Notes: generated by a model from the letters alone, not told the origin. Counted from the first letter of the stretch, positions 21,430 through 31,835 are shown. The stretch: DNA of 64,000 nt from Incurvaria masculella (GCA_946894095.1 OX335649.1:14402001-14466000), one strand, 5' to 3'. A program made the numbers and translations.

Positions 21430-22746
21430 GTTTAAGATGGGATGGGATCTATACAATGCGTATATATATGACATAACCACTTGCTTTGAAAACAGTGATT
21501 TTAGTTTGTATGCAGATGATAAAAAAATTTTTTTCGCCATAAATGATAACACTGATTGTTTAAAATTACAACAAGACCTAAATCGTCTCGAATTATACTG
21601 GCTTAAGAATAATATAAGAGTAAATGTAAATAAATGTCAACAAATTTCCTTTACAAGAAATCCTAATCCTATCCAGTTCGACTATGTCATTAATGGTAAT
21701 ACAATTCCGAAAACTCAAGTTGTACGTGATTTGGGTGTCTTATTGGATAGCAAACTATTATTTAATCAACATATTGACATGGTCGTTAATAAAGCTTACA
21801 AAAATTTGGGTTTTGTCATGCGAGTATGTAAACCCTTTTCAGATTTGTCATGCATTAAAATAATTTACTATTCGTATGTTCGAAGTGTCTTGGAATTCGC
21901 TAGCTGCATTTGGTCTCCTCAATATTTAACTTACATCAACCGTATAGAACGAATCCAGCAATTGTTTTTAAAACATTTGAATTTCAGATCAAATGTTCGT
22001 TTTGAAGACTACAAAGAAGCTGCTATCCACCATAACTTGATGTCCCTTGAAAACAGACGTATTTTGTACGATATGCTGTTACTATACGACATTGTGAATG
22101 CGCGTGTGGATTGCCCCTCACTCCTAGAAGCCGTGCAGTTTCGTGTGCCCCCCGTGCGCCGCACGCGTTCTCACTTACCCCTTAATGTCCCTCTCACCCG
22201 CACAAAATACGTCAGTAACTCAGTAATGTATCGTATCACAAACACTTTCAATTTAAAATTTCGTCATGTGAATTTATACAATGACTCGAAAATGAAATTT
22301 AAACAAAATATATTAAAGTCATTATAAAGGTCATGAAAATATAAAAGTGAAATAATTTAAATTAGGTACTCATTTTATGCTTATATTATTTCATTGAGTA
22401 CTTATTTATTATTGTTTTTTTTTCTTTTAATCACGGTAACTATCAAGTACTCACTTATTATTATTCTTTTTTTAAAAACTATTACTTATTATTTATCTTT
22501 AATGATTTAATTTGAGAATATTGTCACGTACTTTCAAACACACAAAACCTTACACATCCTTACACTACACACACACCCTCACAGATACACACACACACCC
22601 TTACACACCCTTAAACATACTCTGCACTATTACGGTTTTTAATGTTGAAAACTATTAATTGGCATTATGTTTAGTTTTTAAAACCTGTTTTGTATTAGTT
22701 TTAAGCTGTTAGTTTTCCAAATAAATAAATAAATAAATAAATAAAT
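21430..22746 (+). mobile_element. 5'-truncated APE-type LINE with 3' (AAAT)n tail
   Basis: The coding frame at 21437-22327 starts just before the reverse transcriptase catalytic motif and is followed by about 390 bp of 3' untranslated DNA, with a CA-rich tract at 22540-22620 and a tail of AAATAAATAAAT repeats at 22719-22746. 5' truncation with an intact 3' end is the usual result of target-primed reverse transcription. Confidence 0.8.
21437..22327 (+). pseudogene. LINE ORF2, C-terminal half of reverse transcriptase
   Basis: An open frame of 296 codons holds the second half of a LINE reverse transcriptase and the C-terminal region. The catalytic box is YADDKKIF at residues 25-32. It is followed by thumb-like motifs typical of CR1/Jockey/Rex-type LINEs: VNVNKCQQISF, VRDLGVLLDSKLLFNQHI (about residues 95-112), YSYVRSVLEFASCIWSP, IERIQQLFLKHL. 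The C-terminal tail is present and ends at a normal stop, so this part of the frame is uninterrupted. The endonuclease and the first half of the polymerase are absent. The first methionine is internal to the original protein. It cannot act as an enzyme, but its intact frame suggests a fairly recent insertion. The (AAAT)n tail follows at 22719-22746. Confidence 0.8.
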
Positions 22747-23209
22747 GGTTATACTAGCCAATGCGAATGGTTTGATTGCGTTAAGTTCCTGATCTATGTG
22801 GAATGAGAACATGAAAAAAAAAACATGTATAATTCCAGCTAACGTACCAAAACAGAAAGAAAAATGTTACAGAAATAAATATTTTAAACATGGAAAAATT
22901 TTTTTAAGTTACGTCTCAAATATATTCTTTTTTAAATTTGGGCTTATATTGATTTTTAACTAATATTTATTTTAATACCATTTCAAAGATCTTAACATTA
23001 TCTACCCATTCAGCGAAGAACATGTTTAACTTTTCCCAATTTCTTTAACGAAACAATAAAAAACCGGTTTCACGCGTTATGCGGGTTGGTCACATTTAAA
23101 AAGAATTATTTCGAGCTGCTCTAACTAAGCGACGTCGGGCTCTGGCTACCCCATTTTAATCGCAAAAATTGGTCCAAAATGTTTAGGTATGAGGTATGAG
23201 GATGCTCTT
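22744..23209 (-). repeat. About 460-bp repeat, inverse of 52358-52810
   Basis: Reads GGTTATACTAGCCAATGCGA at the left and GGTATGAGGATGCTCTTAA at the right; the whole length is the reverse complement of 52358-52810 with moderate divergence. The middle carries TTTTCCCAATTTCTTTAACG and TTATCTACCCATTCAGCGAA. No coding. The copy at 52358 is flanked by TTAA, suggesting a TTAA-type transposon relative. Confidence 0.65.
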
Positions 23210-23449
23210 AAGGGTTTTCCGAGAACCCGCAAAAATCCGGAATTAGATCCAGGATGTCATTAATAAATTAAGAATTTTCGAATTAACGACAGGAAAAAAA
23301 TCACGCAGCCGGTTTCTGTGAGTTTGTCGGATTTTTTTACGAATGAGCGACAGAGAAAAGTTCATGCGATCGGTTTCGGTAAAATGCATGGAAAAAGGCT
23401 CTACTTTCTCAATTATTTGGAATGGTGTTAGTGAGCTTATGCTGGAGTT
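23210..23449. other. Nothing recognised
   Basis: Possible continuation of the repeat to the left; no landmarks. Confidence 0.3.
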
Positions 23450-23640
23450 CCAAAGCTAGTTGGTACCACGCATTAATTTCAAGATGGCACAAGTGGCAAT
23501 GAAAATATCTCCATGTTTAGCATCCAGTTGTATGTTTCAATTAAAGGCCAACTAGTTTATTTGATAATGTGGTATTTTGGGCTTGCATCTGGCAGTGTAG
23601 GGTTGATATTACCCATCTATTTCCAGTTCTTAAAAAAACC
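23450..23640 (+). repeat. SINE body, degraded
   Basis: AGTTGGTACCACGCATTAA, CACAAGTGGCAATGAAAAT, AGCATCCAGTTGTATG, GGCTTGCATC, ATTACCCATCTATTTCCAGT then an A-run. A 5' head is not seen. Confidence 0.55.
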
Positions 23641-24196
23641 AAACAGTGTCAGTCACCTTCATGGTTCGCTTATTTTGACTCGTCCGACCGGAACACGGGT
23701 TAATTCATGCCCAATTAGAGCCGTAAGCCGTGCATTCACAAAGTTGCGAAATCTTCAACGAATAACTGTTATCATTGAAGAATTCCAACAATACTGGCGA
23801 TAAAGGACTGGCCGAAGGCTGCCTCTCTCTATTACGAAATTCATCTAGACCGATTCTAACAGAAACTGTGGTCTGTCTTATCATAAACTTAATGATAAGT
23901 TAAAGTTAAATGCTAATGCCTCTTATAGGGGCTTGAGTGGTGCTTGCCTTACAATTCTCATTGACCTTTGAATTCAATTTATTATGCATCGGTATTGGCA
24001 ATTTTCTAGATTAGATCTAGATTTAGATCTAGATTCATTCATATCTCTGTATTTTTCATTACCTAGTTTTTAAACTGGATCAACCCTACAGGATAATCTT
24101 TTTTCATCGTTGAATTCATGTATGTATCTTTCCTTACTTCATACTTTAAGACAGGTAAGGTTGTATCTGCATTTGAGTAAAAATATCGAGCGATAC
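23641..24196. other. Nothing recognised
   Basis: An AGATCTAGAT repeat near 24010-24035 forms a short palindrome. No coding signature. Confidence 0.35.
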
Positions 24197-24199
24197 TAA

Positions 24200-24564
24200 G
24201 CCTGGTTTTCACCAAATGCTGATTTATTTTAATTGACACTTAAAGGGCCTTTATTACTAAAGTGCTGATTATCTTGTAACTGGATTGATATTATCACGGA
24301 ATTGCAAGCTGCTAAGAAAGGCCCTTAATATGTGGCGATTAATTTATTTATATTTATATAAGTTTATTGCACTCAAAAAAACTCGGGCAAAAGGTTCAGA
24401 AATCGTTCAGTCTCTTCCACCAAGTACTGATTACCTTAATCCTCACATTAAAGGGCCTTTCTTACTATCTCGCAATCGATACCAGTACAAAATAATCAAC
24501 ACTTAAGTAATAAAGGCCCTTTAAGTGTCGATTAAAATAAATCAGCACTTGGTGAAAACCAGGC
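24200..24564. mobile_element. 365-bp Harbinger-type MITE with long inverted ends
   Basis: Left end GCCTGGTTTTCACCAAATGC and right end GCACTTGGTGAAAACCAGGC are inverted, and pairing continues inward for about 60 bp (TGATTTATTTTAAT, CACTTAAAGGGCCTTTATTACT). Exact TAA duplications lie at 24197-24199 and 24565-24567. AAAGGGCC or its complement recurs four times inside. Further decayed end-like text follows at 24580-24620. Relative: 12024-12180. Confidence 0.85.
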
Positions 24565-24567
24565 TAA

Positions 24568-25139
24568 GTATCTTTCACCGCGTGCCGATTAAGCTAATGA
24601 GGACATGGTGAAAGAGTCCTTATACTATTCTATCTGTAGCTGTAACAACACTAATTACATAATTAATCCTAAAAATTGAATTTTATCGAGGTAATTTCTA
24701 ATTTAAACGCTATGAGAAATATTGTTGTGTAAGCAATAATTTCTCTCTAATAAAATTTGCCGGCAAAATAAATCGCCAAAAGTATCAATGACCTCACATT
24801 TAGGTAGGTATACCACTTGTTTTGGTTTAAATTTGGTGGAATAAAATGTCATCACACTTCACAAATACAGAATATTTTCAAGTGCACAAAAGTAACCTCT
24901 CCGACACGTCGTATCTCTACTATTTGCCTAAGATTGTCCATTGTGGGGAATGAGACGTGGGCCAACTGTGTGGTAACTGATACTAAAGTCTCGACAAACG
25001 TCAACACGGCCAACGTCTTCACCGTGGTCGTCGTCGTTTTAGTTCGAGACTTGGCCAGGAAAACATCGAAACATCGCCGTTAAGAGAGTCGTTACCCTAT
25101 CAATAACCCATACTAGGGGCGATAATTGTTTACAAGCTC
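24568..25139. other. No gene recognised
   Basis: AT-rich, then a more balanced patch at 24900-25080 with an 88-codon plus-strand frame lacking a family signature. Nothing is supported. Confidence 0.35.
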
Positions 25140-25499
25140 TTAAAGTTTTACTAGGCTTTTGAAATTTTATATTTTATATAAAATATATTGTCGGAATCTA
25201 CGCCTGTATTTAAAATTGTTTTTTCGAAACCTTTTAGATTGGAAAATATTGGCTAATAAAATTAAAAAAAAATTGTCTTTATTTACGTTCATTTTCCTTT
25301 TTTTTTACTGAAAAATACAGATCTTTACAAAAAAATAAAAAAGATACGGACGTAGAATGAAGCTTTCTCAAGTGATCATTCTTTTATTAAAATCTGACAA
25401 CTTTTAGGGGTAGGGACTGGAAGACGATTTCGTGAGTTGTCCAAAATTGTGCCTTGGCAAAAGGACAAAAAAATAATTTCTTAAAAATTCACGCTGCCT
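25140..25499 (+). repeat. Dispersed repeat shared with 34240-34480 and 44370-44460
   Basis: Shares ATTGTCGGAATCTACG / ATTGTCAAAATCTACG, TTTTTTTACCGAAAAATACAGAT-like text, CAATCAAGCTTTCTCAA, and CTGACAACTTTTAGGGGTAG with 34240-34480; its right part (AAAATTGTGCCTTGGCAAAAGG) recurs at 44415. It abuts the CpG-rich leader of the SLC17 gene. Confidence 0.6.
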
Positions 25500-25754
25500 T
25501 CACAACAGCCTCAATTCGGCCGAAGTTCGCCGGGCGTGGGGTGCCGCGCGGCGCAAGCGAGAAGTAGTCGCGCTGCCACTACCAACTAGTGCCGCGGCCG
25601 AGCGCGCAGTCGCTCGAGTGCGTCGCCACGGTCGCCACATGAGCGCCGACCGCCGGGGCATGGAACCAGTTCTGTCGGCCACCGACTGCCGCACCGCAGC
25701 TTTCACCCAGTCGAGAGTCCGCGCGACGTGACGCTCCGCGCGTGAAGTGCCGCC
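25500..25754 (+). promoter_or_regulatory. CpG-rich promoter/5' leader of the SLC17-like gene
   Basis: An abrupt switch from AT-rich DNA to a dense CpG block at about 25500 that lasts through the start codon at 25755. CGCGCAGTCG near 25603 and similar words could serve as initiators, but no TATA box is seen. It contains an upstream open reading frame at 25639-25731. The exact start site cannot be placed from sequence. Confidence 0.6.
25639..25731 (+). other. Upstream ORF (30 codons) in the 5' leader
   Basis: ATG 25639 (context CGCCACATGA), second in-frame ATG at 25660, stop TGA 25729-25731, 23 bp before the main start and in a different frame. If transcription begins upstream of 25639, it could dampen translation of the main frame. 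The functional role is inference. Confidence 0.4.
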
Positions 25755-25837
25755 ATGTCCGAGGAGCCGTCCCCGGTCTCCGCGGAGATCAAGCGCCAGG
25801 CAGCGAAGTGCTACGACTCCACCGACAAGTCGCTCAG
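25755..25837 (+). CDS. First coding exon, probable SLC17-family transporter
   Basis: ATG at 25755 (context GCCGCCATGT) opens a 27-codon frame plus two bases, ending at the donor CGCTCAG|GTATGC after 25837. The residues (MSEEPSPVSAEIKRQAAKC then YDSTDKSL) are hydrophilic and fit a cytosolic N-terminus. The exon ends with AG, so the next exon must begin with one base to finish an arginine codon. The exon at 63534 begins with G followed by an open frame, so the two fit in phase and give ...KSLRDETAEQQ. No other in-phase exon with a family signature is seen between them. Linking the two exons is inference from phase, strand, and the lack of an initiator methionine in the SLC17 exon. Composition is strongly CpG-rich, typical of a host first exon and unlike the neighbours. 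Confidence 0.65.
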
Positions 25838-26224
25838 GTATGCAGACCTCGACAATGTGCATTGTTTGGAACGGCGGCGGCCGTTAAATAACGTTCATTT
25901 AGCGTTCGAAATTTGCTTACTTTGTGAGCAGTTATTGTCTAGATAAATGATTGTAGTTTTTATTGCAACTGCTTCTTAGTACTCATGTATGCTTAACTTG
26001 TGCGGTCATAGAATGTATTTATTTATTTACATTCGACCCTAGTCAAAACAGTATTGTAAAATATTTTTACCTTAAGTTAATGATAAAATGTATCCTAAGG
26101 TTAACATAAAATAATGAAATGATAGAATGAATTTAATCGTGTAATTTACAATTATTTTGATTTAATAAGGGTTAATATAAAGAACACGGTTATCCGTTAG
26201 AAAACATACGCACAAGCATAGATT
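25838..26224 (+). other. Start of the presumed first intron
   Basis: AT-rich sequence following the donor; nothing recognised. Confidence 0.4.
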
Positions 26225-26490
26225 ATAAAGGCAGGCTACAAGATCGGCAAGTTGAAGTGGCCATGTCTGCCGCAGAACCGATAACCGATGCCGATGGAGC
26301 AGATGAGTTCCGGAGTGGAGACCACGTATGGCAAACTTAGTTAGTGTATGACGCCCGGCAGCCCGTTGGACAGAGGACCTGGTAGATGCTCCAGGTAACT
26401 GGATGAGAAGACCAAGTGATGAAATTTAACGACGCGCGTTGGAGAAGGCGTACGTTCACTAGTGGACGGGAAAGGACTGAAATGATTATT
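26225..26490 (+). pseudogene. RTE-type LINE ORF2 C-terminal remnant
   Basis: Across shifting plus-strand frames the text reads as the tail of RTE/BovB-like LINE ORF2 proteins: a LKW-P/A-HV-CRRT-like word at about 26255-26280, then GRPAARWT-like (26355-26385, here RRPAARWTEDLVDAPGNWM), and finally an AYVH-WTGK-like end at about 26445-26475. Stops and frame changes break the frame, so it is dead. Assignment rests on this order of short motifs. Confidence 0.5.
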
Positions 26491-26679
26491 AGTATTATTC
26501 ACTTTTTACTTTTTATCCATCATAGAATAATCCGTAAACTTTATTGGGGCAATACCAATTTTTCTTGTTCTCTATCTAGTTCAATGCAACTATGCTGCAA
26601 AAGGAGTGTCCTGAATTAGGCTTTGAGAACTAACTGTTTCTCATACACAATAGTAGCACTTAATTCCTAAGGCATTTTT

Positions 26680-26877
26680 TTTAAATAGCCACCAAATGTT
26701 TCCGAAGCTCTAAATAGAAATGATTTGATGTTTCTCATTAATTCTTACGATCTTGATATTTGGCAGATGGATACATTGTTCTGGACCAGCCTTTTGGACC
26801 AGTCCTTGAGGCAATTTTTTATCCATGAAATATTACAGCCCGACATTAACCCGAGCGGAGCCGGGTACCGCAGCTAG
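26680..26877 (+). mobile_element. Helitron-like 3' end
   Basis: Matches the last 200 bp of the Helitron at 7795-8780 (GGACCAGCCTTTTGG, TTTTTATCC, ACCCGAGCGGAGCCGGG) and ends TACCGCAGCTAG|T. The 5' half is not recognised; a SINE-body word (TCTAGTTCAATGCAACTATGC) precedes it near 26573. Confidence 0.65.
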
Positions 26878-26934
26878 TAACAAAAATAATATAAAACATT
26901 AATCATTTATACGCATATTTATATACAGAAGTGA

Positions 26935-27200
26935 GACAAAATTAATGTACACATGTACATAGATAATGTGGGCAATTGAGAAACCAAAGACGCAGTAGTA
27001 GAAGATATTCTTTCACTAGAGCTCTGAATGTGTGGATTGATGCATACTGATGTAAACGTAGAGGGAGTTCGTTCCACATACGTGCAGCATGCACTGAGAA
27101 AGAGTTAGTGTAAAATGCGTGGAATGTGGAAAAAAGTGAGGAATGGAACTGTCTGCCGGCGGGTCTTTCCCCAAACCTATAACCCGGAAGTATCTCATTT
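26935..27200 (-). pseudogene. LINE ORF2 C-terminal remnant
   Basis: The minus strand reads HAARMWNELPLRLHQYASIH then an F-x3-V-x-EYL-like end in one frame, preceded after a frame change by PPADSSIPHFF. The W-N-E-L-P word flanked by hydrophilic arms is the stereotyped end of insect LINE ORF2. No polymerase part remains. Confidence 0.5.
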
Positions 27201-27264
27201 TAACGATATTTTTGATTATTTAAGTGCATAAAAATCGCACCAGAAATACCTAGCAAGTGTTGTG

Positions 27265-27319
27265 TTGTGTTTGTAAATAAACCAAGCTGTAAAACAGCTT
27301 GGTTTATTTACAAACACAA
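27265..27319. repeat. Perfect 26-bp inverted repeat with 3-base loop
   Basis: Left arm 27265-27290 (TTGTGTTTGTAAATAAACCA...) pairs without mismatch with the right arm 27294-27319 across an AAA loop. It is not flanked by an obvious duplication. Confidence 0.9.
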
Positions 27320-27914
27320 TACGTATTAAAAAGATACAAAATACATAATCCATATGTTATTGAAATCACTGCTTATAACAGATGAGCCAGCTATGTACCA
27401 GATAACCACTAGTTGCTAAGCTCCTTTGAGATGACAGATAATAATATCAGTGTTGCCATATGTGGTAATATAAAGTCTTAGCAATTATGTGAACCATAAT
27501 TGAGAATTATTGCTATGCATTCTGATTTTCATGGAATGACTAGAAGATTACTAGGCTTATATTGAAATTCATAGGCACAGATTGTATTTAGCATATCCAA
27601 TGTAGAACTTCCAATTGTCAACTTTGAAGACAGTCGAAGTAGGAACATAGCCACGAGCAATATCTATGAATTTCAACATAAGATCATAACTTCAGTATCA
27701 TTGCGCTAACCACTTATTCTAGTTGTTTAGGCACCCACTGGTTTTTTTAAAAGTTATTTAAATATCCTTTTATCATGTTTGTCATTCAAATAATACCTTA
27801 ATGCTAGTTTCGGATGTGTGGATTATATGAGCAAACCTTAAGACACGATTTCAAAGCATATTCGCCGATATTCACTGACGGAACCGTCAACACCTGTTTT
27901 TAAATTTTGGTTGC
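27320..27914. other. Nothing recognised
   Basis: AT-rich intron-like sequence without landmarks. Confidence 0.35.
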
Positions 27915-28435
27915 TAGTGACTTCTTAATTTCTCAACTCCTCATACAAACGCATATTTCTGGTCGTAGATCCAAAATTATTATAATTGTGTTTGGTTTCT
28001 AAGTTATAATGTCCAAAAGTTTGATTTTTTCCCGCGTTTTAAACAATAAATTTTGTCGTGAGTTACTCATCGATAAAATAAAAAAAAATCTTAGTCATAA
28101 AGCCTAGCTTGTTCCATTAAGATTCGAAATCAGTTTAGTTTTCGTTTGAGTTTTGACTACAGCATTCGTGATTTACTTTTTAGCTGCAAGCATTGACTTA
28201 ATCATTGGCTGTAAGTCGTTTTAGTAAATAGTAAATACTTAGAATAGAATTGTAAATATATTTTTTTAGTAAATATGATCAAATGAAACACTGCGCATTG
28301 TTTGCTTTGTGGACGTGTTGCATCCTCCTAATAACGAAGACTATTGTTCTTTAAAACAGAGACAGTGCCAGAGCGCAATAGAACGATTTTGTGCCGTGCC
28401 CGTGAATAAGTAAGTCCTGTCGGGAATGGCCACTC
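27915..28435 (+). mobile_element. TTAA-type MITE, degraded copy
   Basis: Aligns along its length with 31020-31561: CTCAACTCCTCATACAAACG, TTTCTAAGTTATAATGTCC, TTTGACTACAGCATTCGTGA, TTGCTTTGTGGACGTGTTGCATC, GTGCCAGAGCGCAATAG, GTGCCGTGCCCGTGAAT. Both termini are lost or abut the SINE at 28440. Confidence 0.65.
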
Positions 28436-28439
28436 ACCG

Positions 28440-28645
28440 CGATTTTATATTGCTCGGCTACATTTGGATGGAAAACACGGACATTCATTGCCGTTTCGAC
28501 AATCGTTCATTCAATGCTAAGGTACCAACCCGGCCTCAACGTTGAAAATGGTCACCCATCCAGAACCCAACCGCGCTTAGAGGTGCTTCACCCAGTTATC
28601 GAATCGCAAGGCGTCGCTCCACTGGACTACCGAGGCTGACTTTGA
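28440..28645 (-). repeat. SINE with type B head
   Basis: On the minus strand the head GTCAGCCTCGGTAGTCCAGT (A-box-like TAGTCCAGTGG) runs through GCGATTCGATAAC (B-box-like) and GGTTCTGGATGGGTGACC, then joins GGCCGGGTTGGTACC and the common body, which is shortened here. Confidence 0.7.
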
Positions 28646-29437
28646 CGCGCGATGCTTTGCCGCTTCCATTCCATTATTTTATAACGTAGCGTTACTGCAG
28701 TTTTAATTATCGTTCTGTATTTGTCACCAACTTCATTCAGCAAGTGCATACCTACTTAGCATCGATGTACGGTATTATATGCTTCAACGCATCATGCAAA
28801 AAATAAGTATAGCTATGTGGGTGTATGACCATTAGTAGTTTAGCATCCATAGCAGCAGATGAAGCCCTTATAGTTGGCTGGAGACTCCGTTCCCCTGTAT
28901 TGTTTTACCGAACTTCGCGACGGAGCGTCATTTCATATCCCAACATATGTAGTCACCCATCGCAGAACAATCTATGACTCCCAAAGCATAGGGTAATTTG
29001 TAGCGTGGGCGGCAGGGTTCACATAACTTACAAGATATAAATTATACGCTTGTGCTTGAATAATGCGTCAGTTTTGTTTTCCTTGCTAAAACCTGTATTG
29101 TTTTTGTTTTATTTTTGAAAGCCACCTCCGTAGATTCATACATATATGCAACTAGCTTGACTTCTTATATTTTTGCAGAATGGCTTTATCTAAATTTAAC
29201 CTTTTTTATTTATTAAACTTGGGTTAGCTCGCCTCATGTAGACACCTGTCTATCATTCGTGTGTAATGTGTATTTTTTCTCTCTTATCTACGATTAAAAT
29301 AACTCAAGATGCACGATAAAGTCGACAGAAGCGACGACTGCGGTATTGTTTTACAACTTCCACATGGTTTCTTAACATTGCTACTAAACATGACGACACT
29401 TTATTGAGGTTGTAAAGCATTCGACTCATTAAATAAT
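28646..29437. other. No gene recognised
   Basis: AT-rich with a more balanced patch at 28855-29020; no motif recognised. Confidence 0.4.
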
Positions 29438-29556
29438 CCCGCTGTCCCTAAACATTTTTTTGTCCTTTGCATTGACATGCAGTTTCAAATTCGAGTGAAA
29501 GGGACAAAACATTGTATAACTGTTCAGGCGATGATCTGGGTTTATTAGGAACAGGG
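29438..29556. mobile_element. Piggyback-like short MITE, copy 1 (deleted)
   Basis: Shares TTTTTGTCCTTTGCATTGACATGCAG, GAAAGGGACAAAACATTGTATA and GGTTTATTAGGAACAGGG with 40427-40576, with part of the left half missing. Confidence 0.6.
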
Positions 29557-30373
29557 TAAGTCCCTAATTAAGAATATGGGACTGTATCAATGACTTATAC
29601 CGAATTGTCTTCAAAAGCAAGAGTCGCTACGTGGTTATTTGTCAAAACAACTCTTCTGACTTAGCTTCCTGTAACATAATTACAGCCTTCATCCTCGACT
29701 TCATCATACAGCTATATTCCCTCGAGACCCAAGAGGCTATTTCAACAGTAATCACCCATGGCCGTATTGGGAAATACAAAATGGGAGCCTTGTTAATATC
29801 TACAAGGTAGAGATTATGCGAGGACCATCATCTCGACAATCCACCATGATATAGGATATACTTGTCCTCACTGGCTGGATCAGAATCAATTGCCTAATCC
29901 GTACTTAATATAAGTACTGTTATTATAAAGAGAGAGGGCGGATTTTTTAAGTTTGTTTATATGTGGAGGGTAATCTCCGAAACCACACCACCTATTAGAA
30001 ACATTCTTGAAAGTTACTTTATTCCATATAGACGTAAGCTATATATTGTGTATACCCATATAAAAGTTACTAAAGTTATGATGATATTCGTCAACTAAGT
30101 CGGAAAAAGTCGTGCCTCACGGCGCGGCGCGGCGGTGTGGGCTGCGTCATAGTGGCGCTGATTTGTTCCTCTTGAAAAAAGTCCGTTATAGCATATGCCT
30201 ATCTACAAAGGATAATTTAACCTAACCTAACCAACAATAACTTAAGATCATCGTTCAAACCGAACGAAGTCGGGGCGGTCAACAAGTCTCATATAATCCG
30301 GTGAATTGGTCAATGGAATGAGCCAAACCACTACGTCAGCCACTACGTATTTCTGCAACAACCTGTTTGCAGA
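29557..30373. other. Helitron-like 5' text, otherwise unassigned
   Basis: 29918-30110 (TATTATAAAGAGAGAGGGCGGA, TTTGTTTATATGTGGAGGG, TTCCATATAGACGTAAGC) resembles the 5' half of lepidopteran Helitron-like elements. A GC-rich patch with GGCGCGGCGCGGCGG lies at 30119-30135. No gene. Confidence 0.35.
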
Positions 30374-30621
30374 TTGTCTACCGAGCATTCCTCTATTTCC
30401 TGTTACTTAGTCCGCCGAGACGCTAGCTTGCGTTTGCTTTGGCGTCGTTCTACATACACTCAGGCAAACACGATCCGCAATACCAGGTATTGCGATTCAA
30501 ACGTACCAAGTACCCGCACAGCTGGTTGGTCCGTGCCAGCTGGTATCACCTGTGTGCGGTGGGAGTCTCGCGGCATTCGCACGGCGAATTGTTTGTGGTC
30601 GTATTAGATGACAAACATTAA
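30374..30621 (+). other. GC-balanced patch with short ORFs, unassigned
   Basis: Two overlapping plus-strand frames (30374-30607 and 30439-30621, 77 and 60 codons) in a stretch richer in GC than its surroundings. The shorter reads MASFYIHSGKHDPQYQVLRF and on to LFVVVLDDKH. No family is recognised. It may be an exon or old transposon coding DNA; no clear splice sites. Confidence 0.2.
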
Positions 30622-31019
30622 GCAGTGGCTGTGTTGTTTGCGGTTTGTTGAATTTGTTTTTGTATGGCGACGAATGGAAAAGGAAGATAGATAAAATCGT
30701 GATGTGCGTGGTGTGATGCTAAAAGTGTAGAAATTAAAATAATGTGAGTACTCATACGTAATAGTTTATACATTGGTCCTCTCGTTCAAGGTTGATGCGC
30801 TGGTTTTTATGGGACAGATTATTTAAAAAGCAAGACACTATTTTCATTATCTCCGGCCGCGCAGTAACTTCTTGACCCATATACTTATTTTGTAAATAGC
30901 CTAAATCCGTGCTCATTGATCAGTTGCAAATCCTTAACAGTGGTATCCAGTGGGCTCTAAAACGTGTACCACCTATCTCCGGACTAAGGTGCCATGCAAA
31001 AAGATAATTCGCTTCTTAA

Positions 31020-31561
31020 GGTGGCCCAACCCGCTCATTTCCCCATACAAAAGGGGAAAGAAGATCACGCCTATATTTATTGTCAGAGATCCAAAATTTT
31101 GCTCTATATAGCTTTATTTGATTGAACTAGATGTCTGATGACCATTGGCATTGTAAAATTGTGTTTGGTTTCCAAGTTATAACGTCCGAAAGTTCGGATT
31201 TTTAGCGCGTTTTATACAATTACTTTGGAGGTGGATTACGCAATGATAAAGTAAGAACATCTTAAAAAGATTAGTCATCAGACATAGCTTGTTTAATCAA
31301 GATTTATGATCTATTTGGTTTTTGTTAGATTTTTTACTACAGCGGTCGTGGTTTACTTTTAGCTATAAGTCGTTTTGAAATTAAAATTTTCGTAAATCTT
31401 ACCAAATCATACACTATGCACATTGTCTTTTTTGTGGACAGGTTGCATCTTCCTCATAACGGAGCCTGTCTTATTCTTAGAAACAGAGAAGGTCCCAGAG
31501 CGCAACAGCACGGTTTTGTACCGTGCCCGCAAATGAGTTGAGGCCGCCGGGTTGGGCCACC
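31020..31561 (+). mobile_element. 542-bp MITE with TTAA duplication, reference copy
   Basis: Left end GGTGGCCCAACCCGCTC and right end CGGGTTGGGCCACC are inverted with exact TTAA on both sides (31016-31019, 31562-31565). Non-coding. Other copies or pieces: 14430-15668, 27915-28435, 33338-33655, 41470-41992 and a 59-bp deletion product at 51936-51994. TTAA duplications occur in piggyBac- and Kolobok-type transposons; the termini do not decide. Confidence 0.85.
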
Positions 31562-31585
31562 TTAAACTTAGTACGCTCACTCGTC

Positions 31586-31835
31586 TATGTAAAACTGTAG
31601 GTCCCCTTCCCCTACTAGGTGGTAGGGTTTAAGCCTGCCCGGGTTGGTACCATCACATTTAATGAAAATATGTTCGAAGCGGCGATGAAAAATTGTCCCT
31701 TTTTTCCATCCAGTTCAATGTAACCGTTCTTGTTAAGGGAAGGTCCTGCCATGGCACTTAATTCCATCAGGTGTATTGGGCTAATATGATAACGGTAGTT
31801 GTGTGGTATTAGCTATCCAAATAGGTTGCTTAAAA
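31586..31835 (+). repeat. SINE body
   Basis: TAAAACTGTAGGTCCCCTTCC, CTACTAGGTGGTAGGG, GGGTTGGTACCATCAC, CGAAGCGGCGATGAAAAATTG, TTCCATCCAGTTCAATGTAACC, GGAAGGTCCTGCCATGGCAC, GGTAGTTGTGTGGTATTAGC, then an A-run. The head is missing. Confidence 0.8.

Noticed and set aside
22540..22620. CA-rich tract as a separate satellite
   Set aside because: Lies in the 3' UTR of the LINE at 21430-22746 and is short and irregular.
25500..25862. 120-codon minus-strand frame, arginine-rich
   Set aside because: Antisense to the CpG-rich leader and first exon; high GC suppresses stop codons. No domain.
27265..27319. microRNA precursor
   Set aside because: The stem is perfectly paired with a 3-base loop and short total length, unlike insect miRNA hairpins, which have mismatches and larger loops.
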